Below, piece by piece: positions 46,293 through 54,059 of a DNA stretch of 64,000 nt (the first letter of the stretch is position 1; each line of letters begins with the position of its first letter). The position numbers and the translations under genes are program-made. The notes beneath the pieces are model-generated. The model was not told where the DNA came from, did not search any database, and saw nothing but the letters and a program-made list of their open reading frames with translations. The DNA comes from Algibacter mikhailovii (GTDB lineage Bacteria; Bacteroidota; Bacteroidia; Flavobacteriales; Flavobacteriaceae): the NCBI RefSeq assembly GCF_014651495.1, contig NZ_BMWZ01000007.1, positions 186,001 through 250,000 of the forward strand, written 5' to 3'.

Positions 46293-46926
46293 TCATGGCA
46301 CTAAATGATGCCATTTAGATTGGTCTCCTTTTACAGCGTATAGTCCCATTATATGATTTTCATCAAATCCAAATATCAATGTTCTCGAGTCTGTTCCAAG
46401 CGCATAACGTTCTTCGAGTACAGATGCCGATGCACCAGTAATAGTTAGGTTTTTTGAATCGGTTTTTAAAGGGGGTTCTTGAGTGGTTACACCACACGAA
46501 AAGTGTAAATTTATATAATCCAGAAGTAATGGGCATCTCATTTCTTTCTCGATTCCACCAGAACCATAAAAGTTGATCAGAAAGCAGCCTTTCACTTTCT
46601 AAAAAGAAATGTTGTCTTCCACTTACCTGAGTATATTCGTTATTGTCGTATAGATACCTTCCTAAGTAGGGCATTCTCCTCGCGTACCCTTCCGGATCGA
46701 CGACTTCTAAGACAATTTTTGAGATTCGACCGGACTTCTTTGAGGTATTAATAATGTTGAATCGGATATAAAAAGCTGTGTTCTTTCGCAAATGATATAT
46801 ACGCACCTTATCCCCAATGGAGACATCTATAATGGCTTTACGTATAATGTTAAAGTAGAACGTTGAGAAAGCAAGTATAAAACTTAATACACTTATGGAT
46901 ATGACTATAATATCTTTTGTTTCCAT
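46293..46926 (-). pseudogene. Frameshifted membrane-anchored protein of unknown function
   Basis: The first frame starts METKDIIVISISVLSFILAFSTFY (one N-terminal helix), then a beta-rich soluble part (KVRIYHLRKNTAFYIRFNI, SGRISKIVLEVVDPEGYARR). After ITSGLYKFTLFVW it degenerates into a Cys/Arg/Trp-rich tail ending at 46363. In the overlapping frame a well-behaved continuation appears (TTQEPPLKTDSKNLTITGAS, LEERYALGTDSRTLIFGFDEN) and ends at 46293. The switch falls at about 46475-46510, near runs of C/T and A. A single-base indel, either a real mutation or a sequencing error, would restore one protein of about 210 residues. Family not recognised. Confidence 0.65.
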
Positions 46927-47187
46927 GTCCTATTTTCTTTAATCGAGGCTAAGTCCAATCGAAAAGATATCGATTTACATTGGGCAGAAATTTGGGCATA
47001 GAAAGTACTTCTACTAAAATACAAAGATTCTCTTAAACTAGAATGACTCCATAAGGACTAATCTTAAATGCCGCTAATTATTTCTAAAGTAGCTTATAGC
47101 GTGAGAAGTTGTTCTGTGAATGCAACATGTCATAAGGCGCAGGAACGGCCTAATTCTTTTTACAATAACATAGTTTTATAAGCTTTA

Positions 47188-47649
47188 TTATTTTTTATGC
47201 TTGAGTTCATTCAGTCGCATGGGCATACGGTCTATGACATTATAAAGTTCTTTTGTTGTTAAGACGTCTTGTTTTTTTAGTTTTATTCCGCCATCCAGAC
47301 CAATTAAAACAACCTCAAAATCATCGGAATCATCTGAGATATTTTTATGTTTATCTTCCAAAGATTTCCAGGTTGTATTAATTTCTAACGCGTCACCATC
47401 AATCTTTTGATATTTATCTCCAACAATAAGAAATAGAATTAATTTTCTCTCCTTTAATTCTGAAAAAGCGTTTTTAAATTCTTTGAGTTGCGCTTTATAT
47501 TTTGGGCTGTTTTCATTTAATGTTTTAACAATTAAAATCCGATTTTTCCATTTATAGTTATCCAAATGCTGTCCGTTTACTTTTATAAACATCATAGTAC
47601 ATAAAAGTATTGGAAATATCCTAAAGACACTCTTTTTATTTTTACTCAT
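47188..47649 (-). CDS. DUF4174-like exported protein
   Basis: Small exported protein of about 153 residues. I prefer the start MSKNKKSVFRIFPILLCTMMFIKVNGQ, a signal peptide; an in-frame ATG at 47709 adds a non-signal-like leader. The body fits DUF4174: YKWKNRILIVKTLNENSPKYK, a thioredoxin-fold-like pattern (FSELKERKLILFLIVGDKY), VVLIGLDGGIKLKKQDVL and the end signature VIDRMPMRLNEL (DxMPMRxxE). The function of DUF4174 is unknown; periplasmic location inferred. It lies 111 bp downstream of the penicillin acylase gene. Confidence 0.75.
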   Translation of the reverse strand: MSKNKKSVFRIFPILLCTMMFIKVNGQHLDNYKWKNRILIVKTLNENSPKYKAQLKEFKNAFSELKERKLILFLIVGDKYQKIDGDALEINTTWKSLEDKHKNISDDSDDFEVVLIGLDGGIKLKKQDVLTTKELYNVIDRMPMRLNELKHKK

Positions 47650-47760
47650 ATGTTTTACTCGCTTTTTTTGGAAGTAGCATGGTATAAGCAATTTTAAATT
47701 GCGGGTCATATAATAACTCCATTAATTTATAAACGAGTTTTTGTTCCTGTCCTAAATTCA

Positions 47761-49950
47761 TTATTCATCTCCTGGGTGATAACGCGATACAGCTCTTTTT
47801 AAAACATCTTCTTTGTAGAAAGGAACAGTTTTAAATTGCATATCAGCATAAGGCTGCGCTTGATCGTTAAAGTGTTTCGAATTTGGATGTCCACTTTGAC
47901 CGCCAACTAACATTGATTTGGCTTTTACCTTGTCTCCAAATTCTACAACAGCAACAAAACTGTTACCTCTAGTGCCATAAAGTTTTTTAGTGGTTTTATT
48001 AATTGAACCCCCATAGGCTGCTAAAGCTCCCCACCAGGCAGAAGCAAAGCCTATGGGAATACTTGGTTTATCATCATCAAATGTTAGATTTATTTCGCCA
48101 TTTAATCTTTGGAACCGATTAACCTCACCCCATGGTATTTCCCAAAAACCAAAATCCTGCTCTAATTGAGAAATTGTTTGTTTGAAAAATTCTATTCTTT
48201 GCTCCAAAGGAGAAGCCTCACCGCAATAGGTAATGAATTCCATGCCTGAAAACCCCTTTGGCCACTCCGCTTTTTTGATAAATTGTACAGCATAGAAATG
48301 AGCCAAGGTCATTGCCACTGATTCTTTAGAAGTTCTGTAATCCCATTGGCGTAGTATGTTAATGGGTGCGTTAAGAGATTCTGATTGGTCTAACTCATCA
48401 TAGGCTTTTATTAAACCCGGGATTAAAGCTTCAAAAGCTGGCAAATAAGAGTCATGTGCTAGTTCAATAAGATTGTCTATGGTATACCCCTTGCTTTTGG
48501 TGAGCAATGCTATGGCATGGACGCCGCGGAAATTCTCTTCATCTTCAGACATATAGTTGGGGTAGTCCTTTTTCTTTGGACTGAATTCGGCTGCGGCAGT
48601 GAAAGGCGTAGAATTGCAATTTTGGATCCAGCCATTTTCGGGATTGAGAATTAAGATGTTTTCATCAACGGTATGCAAGCCTTTCCAGTCGTTTTTTGGA
48701 TTGCTGCCGTCTACCGGTTTGGTGTAATCAAAAACAGTGTCACGAACGGGAATGAAGTTACCATGAAAATAGGCAATATTACCTTCAGCATCTGCGTAAA
48801 CCGTATTATTAGATGAATTCGTCCTTAAATTCATCATCTCTCTAAACCCTTTATAGCCGCTTTGTTTGGTTCGGGTATAAGATTGTTCTAAAGCCTTGGT
48901 TGGATTCCACATCATGGCTGTTGAAACCCATTGTTTGTCCTGCATGTGGGTGATAGGTCCGTGATGCGTATGGTATACCGGAAAACTTTTTTCTTTAAGC
49001 GTGTTTCCTTCTTTATATTTGAGACTGACTTCTGAAACGTTTACAGGTTTCCATTCATCGCCATATTTGTAAAATAGACCTTGCCCAGTTTTCTTTATGA
49101 TTTCTTTAAATTCATCCAGAATATCAGTGTATGTGGAGGTGTGCATCCAGCCAGTCTTTTCATTAAAGCCTTGGTATATAAAAAATTGTCCCCAGGTTAC
49201 TGCACCGTATGCATTTAATCCTTGTTCGCTTACGGCATGAACTTCTCCCCTGAAATAAAAAGAAGTATGCGGGTTAATAAGTAGAAGGGGATTTCCAGAC
49301 TGGGTTAGTTTTCCTGAAATAGCAATACCATTTGATCCTTTTGGCTCAGCCATTTCCTGCTGCTTTTGTAAGTCTAGGTCTTTGTTCAATGGGATGTCCA
49401 TACCACTGTCATAGAACATTTTTAATTTTTTAGTTGATATGCGTTCAATATCTCCCCCTATAGAACCTTCGCTAAAATACATTGGCATCCAAGGTTCAAA
49501 ATGGGTAATTAACTTTGGTTTTACATCGGGGTTGTTGTGCAAGTAAAAATTAATACCATCAGCAAAAGCAAGGCATAATTCTTTTAGCCATTCAGGGCTA
49601 TTGTTATAGTTCTCTTTTGCCTGTTCTTGGGTCATAAAAAGCTTGGCTCTTAAATCACTATATAAGGCCTCAGCGCCTTCCACTTCAGCTAGTCTGCCTG
49701 TTGCCCAAATGTAATTTTGTTCCACACGATTAAAATCATCTTCACATTGCGCATACAGTAATCCAAAAACTGCATCAGCATCTGTTTTTCCGTAAATATG
49801 AGGGACACCAAAATCATCACGTATAATTTCTGTATTCGCTTGGTGTTTATGCCAACGTGCGTGATCATCATGAACTTGATTACTGTGTTCCTTATTGGAG
49901 CAATTGAATAATATCAGTGCTAAAACGAAATAGATTTGCTTTATAGCCAT
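47761..49950 (-). CDS. Penicillin acylase family lipoprotein
   Basis: N-terminal nucleophile hydrolase of 729 residues, of the group containing penicillin, aculeacin and homoserine-lactone acylases, with lipobox LILFNC (Cys17). Autocleavage is expected at Gly205-Ser206 in EPKGSNGIAISGKL, generating an alpha chain of about 190 residues and a beta chain of about 520 residues that starts with Ser. Other landmarks are HIYGKTDADAVFGLLYAQ (alpha), PLLLINPHTS and the later GTRGNSFVAVVEF. It would cleave amide-linked acyl groups in the periplasm. The substrate (N-acyl amino acids, lactam, or acyl-homoserine lactone) cannot be read from the sequence. Confidence 0.9.
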   Translation of the reverse strand: MAIKQIYFVLALILFNCSNKEHSNQVHDDHARWHKHQANTEIIRDDFGVPHIYGKTDADAVFGLLYAQCEDDFNRVEQNYIWATGRLAEVEGAEALYSDLRAKLFMTQEQAKENYNNSPEWLKELCLAFADGINFYLHNNPDVKPKLITHFEPWMPMYFSEGSIGGDIERISTKKLKMFYDSGMDIPLNKDLDLQKQQEMAEPKGSNGIAISGKLTQSGNPLLLINPHTSFYFRGEVHAVSEQGLNAYGAVTWGQFFIYQGFNEKTGWMHTSTYTDILDEFKEIIKKTGQGLFYKYGDEWKPVNVSEVSLKYKEGNTLKEKSFPVYHTHHGPITHMQDKQWVSTAMMWNPTKALEQSYTRTKQSGYKGFREMMNLRTNSSNNTVYADAEGNIAYFHGNFIPVRDTVFDYTKPVDGSNPKNDWKGLHTVDENILILNPENGWIQNCNSTPFTAAAEFSPKKKDYPNYMSEDEENFRGVHAIALLTKSKGYTIDNLIELAHDSYLPAFEALIPGLIKAYDELDQSESLNAPINILRQWDYRTSKESVAMTLAHFYAVQFIKKAEWPKGFSGMEFITYCGEASPLEQRIEFFKQTISQLEQDFGFWEIPWGEVNRFQRLNGEINLTFDDDKPSIPIGFASAWWGALAAYGGSINKTTKKLYGTRGNSFVAVVEFGDKVKAKSMLVGGQSGHPNSKHFNDQAQPYADMQFKTVPFYKEDVLKRAVSRYHPGDE

Positions 49951-50373
49951 AATTTTAGAGGGATTACTGTATTGGCATATTTTGCCGGTAAAGTCCTTAA
50001 AGTTAACTAAGAAATCGCAGAAAGAAAATTTCAGTGGTATTTTAGTTTTAATGCCTAATAAATTAGCATCGATATTATGGACTGTTTTAATATGACATAA
50101 TTCCTGATTTTTGATTTCAAAATGTTATTGGATTTCTTATTAAATTTTCTTTACACCCCTCTGTATTTGCTCAGGTAAGGCATGCAAAAAAATCAATGCC
50201 TAAATTTTGCTTAATTAAGTGTTATTAATTCGTAATTTCACATGAGTACTAAAAGGTCTTTTTGGGTGTTTATAAAAAACAAAGTGAATGGTCTTTGTAT
50301 TAAGAACAGAAATTGGACCAACGCACATGCCAAATGATCTCTAAATAAGTATTCATAATTTCATTTAAACAAT
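49951..50373. other. 423-bp divergent intergenic region
   Basis: The gap separates the minus-strand penicillin acylase gene from the plus-strand App1-like gene. I see no gene, tRNA or long repeat; only a weak 5-bp inverted repeat (GGCAT...ATGCC near 50188-50209). It presumably holds both promoters, but no convincing TANNTTTG element was found. Confidence 0.4.
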
Positions 50374-51318
50374 ATGCCTTTTATTCCGCAAATATCGGTA
50401 GTCTCCTATAAGTCAAGGACTATTATTAGTGGATTAATATTGAATACGCCATATAAAAAAAAGCGACAAACCGGACTTCTTAATACACTAAGAGGTGTTC
50501 TTAGCTCTTATAAAAAACCATTGCTTAAAAACCAGGAGATTACAGTTTTCATAGATAATAACAGCTATGTAGTAAAGACTAATGGCCATGCTGTTTTTGA
50601 AGTTGAATTGAATATTTCCTTTGACAAGGCACCTAATGTTCGTGTTTGGTATCAAGAAGAAGAATTACATATCCATCAGAATTACCCCATTTTTTTTAAA
50701 TATTCAGATACGAGATTCGCTATAATTTCTGATATAGATGATACCATTCTGGTTTCTCATACGGCTAGTTTTTTTCAAAGAATAGGTGTGCTAAGTTTTA
50801 TTCCTCCCGCAAAAAGAAAACCCATTGATTTTACTCAAAAATTGTTAAAATTGGTAGAATTGAATGATATTAACATGTTCTATGTTTCTAAAAGTGAGCG
50901 AAATTTGTTTGATGTTTTAACTACCTTTATTCAAAAACAAGCATTGCCTAAAGGCGTTCTGTTTTTAACACCATATTTAAATTTACGTGAACTTACAAAA
51001 AGAAAGAAAGGAAAGGATTTTAAACTGGACAGAATTGAATTTATCTTAAAGCATTCAAGTGATAAGAAATTTGTTTTGATTGGAGATGATACTCAAAAAG
51101 ACATGGAGGTTTATGAAGTGATATCTAGAAAATATAAGAATCAGATTGTTAGAATTTATATTCACCAAACAAGATCAAGAATTAATTCGCGGAAACAATT
51201 ACTTTGGAAAAAGCTTAAATCAACTTTTCCAAATGCCGTTTATTTTAATGAAAGCACAGATATAGTTAAGGAGATCGATCTCCTCAGAAATTTAATTACA
51301 AATAAAGCAGAGTTATGA
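50374..51318 (+). CDS. App1-type (DUF2183) phosphatase
   Basis: Protein of 314 residues whose C-terminal two-thirds match the App1/DUF2183 HAD-like phosphatase domain, known in yeast App1 as a phosphatidate phosphatase. The catalytic DxDxT-type loop is DIDDTILVSHTASFFQRI (about 125-142), with conserved downstream segments FYVSKSERNLFDVL and VLIGDDTQKDMEVYEVI. An N-terminal beta domain (about 20-110) is of the type seen in bacterial relatives. No signal peptide is visible. Its stop overlaps the start of a diacylglycerol-kinase-family gene by 4 bp, so a joint role in lipid phosphate turnover is inferred. Confidence 0.85.
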   Translation: MPFIPQISVVSYKSRTIISGLILNTPYKKKRQTGLLNTLRGVLSSYKKPLLKNQEITVFIDNNSYVVKTNGHAVFEVELNISFDKAPNVRVWYQEEELHIHQNYPIFFKYSDTRFAIISDIDDTILVSHTASFFQRIGVLSFIPPAKRKPIDFTQKLLKLVELNDINMFYVSKSERNLFDVLTTFIQKQALPKGVLFLTPYLNLRELTKRKKGKDFKLDRIEFILKHSSDKKFVLIGDDTQKDMEVYEVISRKYKNQIVRIYIHQTRSRINSRKQLLWKKLKSTFPNAVYFNESTDIVKEIDLLRNLITNKAEL

Positions 51319-52220
51319 AAATATTACTTGTTGTAAATCCAATATCAGGCGGTGTAAACAAAGAGCCGTTTTTAAATAGTGCTAGAAACATTTGTGAAAA
51401 ATATGGTGTTGATTATGAGGTTTTTAAAACTACTGGTGAGAATGATTTAGAAAATTTACAATTAATCTTGCCTAAGATAAAACCAGATAAAGTGTTATCC
51501 GTTGGTGGTGATGGAACCACATTATTTACTGCGATAGCATTATTAAATACAGATTATCCCTTGGGAATTATCCCGCTGGGCTCCGCAAATGGTATGGCTA
51601 CAGAATTATTTGTAAACCCAGACCCCATAGAGGCTTTTAAAGATGTCTTGCTATCTGATGTTGTTGAAGGTCTTGATTTAGTAGTAGTGAATGATGAACA
51701 TTACTCTATCCATATTGGAGACGTAGGTGTAAATGCTAGTATAGTTGAATCTTATGAAAAAGATAAGAATAGAGGGATGGCTACCTATGCAAAATATTTT
51801 CTTGAAGCGTTACAGAATTTAGAGCCATTTAAGTTTTCTATAACGGCTAACGGAGAAACTATTAATGAGTCGGGGTTAATGGTTGGTATTTGTAATTCTA
51901 GAAAATACGGGACAGGAATTCCATTAAATATTGATGGTAATCCCATGGATGGAAAATTTGAGATCGTGGTTGTACAAAAAATCAATTCGAGTACATTATT
52001 AAAAGCAGGCCTGTCTAAATTTGATGAAAACTTTTATGATAGTCAGAATAGTATATCTATTTCTACCACAAAGGCAATTATTAAGTTTCAAGAACCTAGA
52101 TTGTTGCAATTAGATGGTGAGGTTATTGGTAAGTTTTTAGAATTGAAAACAGAAATAAAACCCGGAGCTGTAAAATTGATAACACATCATGATAACGCGT
52201 TCCTTAAAGCGGATTCATAA
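51315..52220 (+). CDS. Diacylglycerol kinase family lipid kinase
   Basis: DAGK-catalytic-domain lipid kinase (DgkB/YegS-like) of 301 residues. Motifs: LLVVNPISGGVNK at the N-terminus, the nucleotide-binding VLSVGGDGTTLFTAIALL (about 60-77), PLGIIPLGSANGMATELF (about 85-102), and a C-terminal beta domain with LQLDGEVIGK. It is cytosolic or peripheral, and the lipid substrate is unknown. The ATG overlaps the TGA of the App1-like phosphatase gene (ATGA), indicating translational coupling of a kinase and a phosphatase that may act on the same lipids in opposite directions. Confidence 0.9.
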   Translation: MKILLVVNPISGGVNKEPFLNSARNICEKYGVDYEVFKTTGENDLENLQLILPKIKPDKVLSVGGDGTTLFTAIALLNTDYPLGIIPLGSANGMATELFVNPDPIEAFKDVLLSDVVEGLDLVVVNDEHYSIHIGDVGVNASIVESYEKDKNRGMATYAKYFLEALQNLEPFKFSITANGETINESGLMVGICNSRKYGTGIPLNIDGNPMDGKFEIVVVQKINSSTLLKAGLSKFDENFYDSQNSISISTTKAIIKFQEPRLLQLDGEVIGKFLELKTEIKPGAVKLITHHDNAFLKADS

Positions 52221-52391
52221 GAGTATTTTCGCTTAGTTAATGTTTTTTCCAATGCACAACTGGGCCTTATCATGAGTAGCACAGAGGTTGTGAATTTCAT
52301 CTAAAAGGTCATTTATGTTCTAAGAAACAAAGAAAATCCAATTGTAAAATACTGAAAACCTTTATCTTTAAAATTAGAAATTTCCGTAGCC

Positions 52392-53960
52392 ATGATAAAA
52401 ACTAAACTTTGCTTATTTATTGCCTGCTTTTTTACGCTCTTATTACAGGCCCAAGAGAACTATTTGGGAGAAGGCCCTTTTGACCAATTAATAATACGCG
52501 GCGTTACTTTGATTAATGGTGATGGGTCACCTCCAATATCGCCAGTTGATATTGTAGTTGAAAATAATAAAATTGTAAAAATACAAGTTGTGGGCTACCC
52601 CGATGTTGAGATTAAAGACAGTGATAGACCAAAACTAATACAAGGCGGTAAAGAATTGGATGCTTCTGGTATGTATTTATTACCTGGTTTTGTAGATATG
52701 CACGGGCATATTGGAGGAGATGCACAGGGTGCAGATCCAGAATATGTGTTTAAACTATGGATGGCTCACGGTATTACTACTATAAGGCAACCTAGCGGAA
52801 GAAGTGCCGAAGAGGTTTTAGAGTTGAAAAACAAAAGTAAGACCAATGAAATCGTTGCACCTAGAATCTTTGGGTACACAGGTTTTGGTAGTGGCGCTAA
52901 AAATGGAATTAAGACGCCTGAAGAAGCACGTGAATGGGTTAGAGAAAATGCCAAAAAAGGAGCAGATGGTATTAAGTTTTTTGGGGCAGAACCTGAAATT
53001 ATGAGCGCTGCATTAGATGAAAACAAAAAATTAGGCTTAGGCTCGGCATGCCATCATGCCCAATTAAGTGTTGCCAGATGGAATGTCTTGCACTCCGCAA
53101 GAGCGGGTTTAACCTCTATGGAACATTGGTATGGTTTGCCTGAAGCACTATTTGAAGATAGAACAATACAGAATTACCCCTTAGATTATAATTATCAAAA
53201 TGAACAGGATCGTTTCGAAGAAGCAGGTAAGTTATGGGCGCAAGCGGCCAAACCTCATTCAGAGCATTGGAATAAGGTTATGAATGAATTACTTGATCTA
53301 GATTTCACTATAGATCCTACTTTTAATATATATGAAGCCAGTAGGGATTTACATAGAGCCAGACGAGCAGAGTGGCACGAAGACTATACATTGCCGTCAT
53401 TATGGGAATTCTATGAGCCAAGTAAAATTTCGCATGGATCGTATTGGCACAATTGGGGTACAGAACAGGAGGTGGCCTGGAAAAAGAACTATCAGCTTTG
53501 GATGACGTTTATAAATGAATATAAAAACAGAGGCGGTAGGGTGACCACTGGGTCTGATTCTGGGTTTATTTATCAATTGTATGGCTTTGCATACATTCGG
53601 GAATTAGAACTTTTAAGGGAGGCCGGATTCCATCCATTAGAAGTTATAAGAGCGGCGACATTAAATGGTGCCGAAGCTTTGAACTGGGATGATAAAATAG
53701 GTTCCATTCAAGTTGGGAAAATGGCTGATTTTGTTATTGTGGATGAAAATCCGTTGAAAAACTTAAAAGTCCTCTACGGAACAGGGGCTGTTCAATTGAC
53801 AAAAGAAAACCAAATTATTCGGGCAGGCGGAGTAAAATACACTATTAAAGATGGTGTTATTTATGATGCTAAACGGTTACTGCTAGATGTTAAAAATATG
53901 GTAGATGATGAAAAGAAAAAACTGAACTGGAAACTTTCACAACCTGGTGTGACCAATTAG
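52392..53960 (+). CDS. Exported amidohydrolase
   Basis: Amidohydrolase-superfamily enzyme of 522 residues with signal peptide (MIKTKLCLFIACFFTLLLQAQ). The HxH metal site is in LPGFVDMHGHIGGD (about 96-110). Further likely ligands: SACHHAQLS, TSMEHWYGL, and Asp in TTGSDSGFIYQLYG. The C-terminal beta segment MADFVIVDENPLKNLKVLYG is typical. It is unusually rich in Trp/Tyr between residues 300 and 380 (HEDYTLPSLWEFYEPSK), a region that may shape the substrate pocket. It follows the App1/DagK pair by 171 bp. Substrate unknown; peptide- or amide-like compounds are suggested by neighbouring genes. Confidence 0.88.
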   Translation: MIKTKLCLFIACFFTLLLQAQENYLGEGPFDQLIIRGVTLINGDGSPPISPVDIVVENNKIVKIQVVGYPDVEIKDSDRPKLIQGGKELDASGMYLLPGFVDMHGHIGGDAQGADPEYVFKLWMAHGITTIRQPSGRSAEEVLELKNKSKTNEIVAPRIFGYTGFGSGAKNGIKTPEEAREWVRENAKKGADGIKFFGAEPEIMSAALDENKKLGLGSACHHAQLSVARWNVLHSARAGLTSMEHWYGLPEALFEDRTIQNYPLDYNYQNEQDRFEEAGKLWAQAAKPHSEHWNKVMNELLDLDFTIDPTFNIYEASRDLHRARRAEWHEDYTLPSLWEFYEPSKISHGSYWHNWGTEQEVAWKKNYQLWMTFINEYKNRGGRVTTGSDSGFIYQLYGFAYIRELELLREAGFHPLEVIRAATLNGAEALNWDDKIGSIQVGKMADFVIVDENPLKNLKVLYGTGAVQLTKENQIIRAGGVKYTIKDGVIYDAKRLLLDVKNMVDDEKKKLNWKLSQPGVTN

Positions 53961-54059
53961 GGCTGAAACCAATTTATAGCCCAGTTTGAACTTTAGGATA
54001 GTTTAATACCCTGGCATCTAAGAAGAGTGCACTTGCTTCTTTCAAGTGTTTACCTTGAT

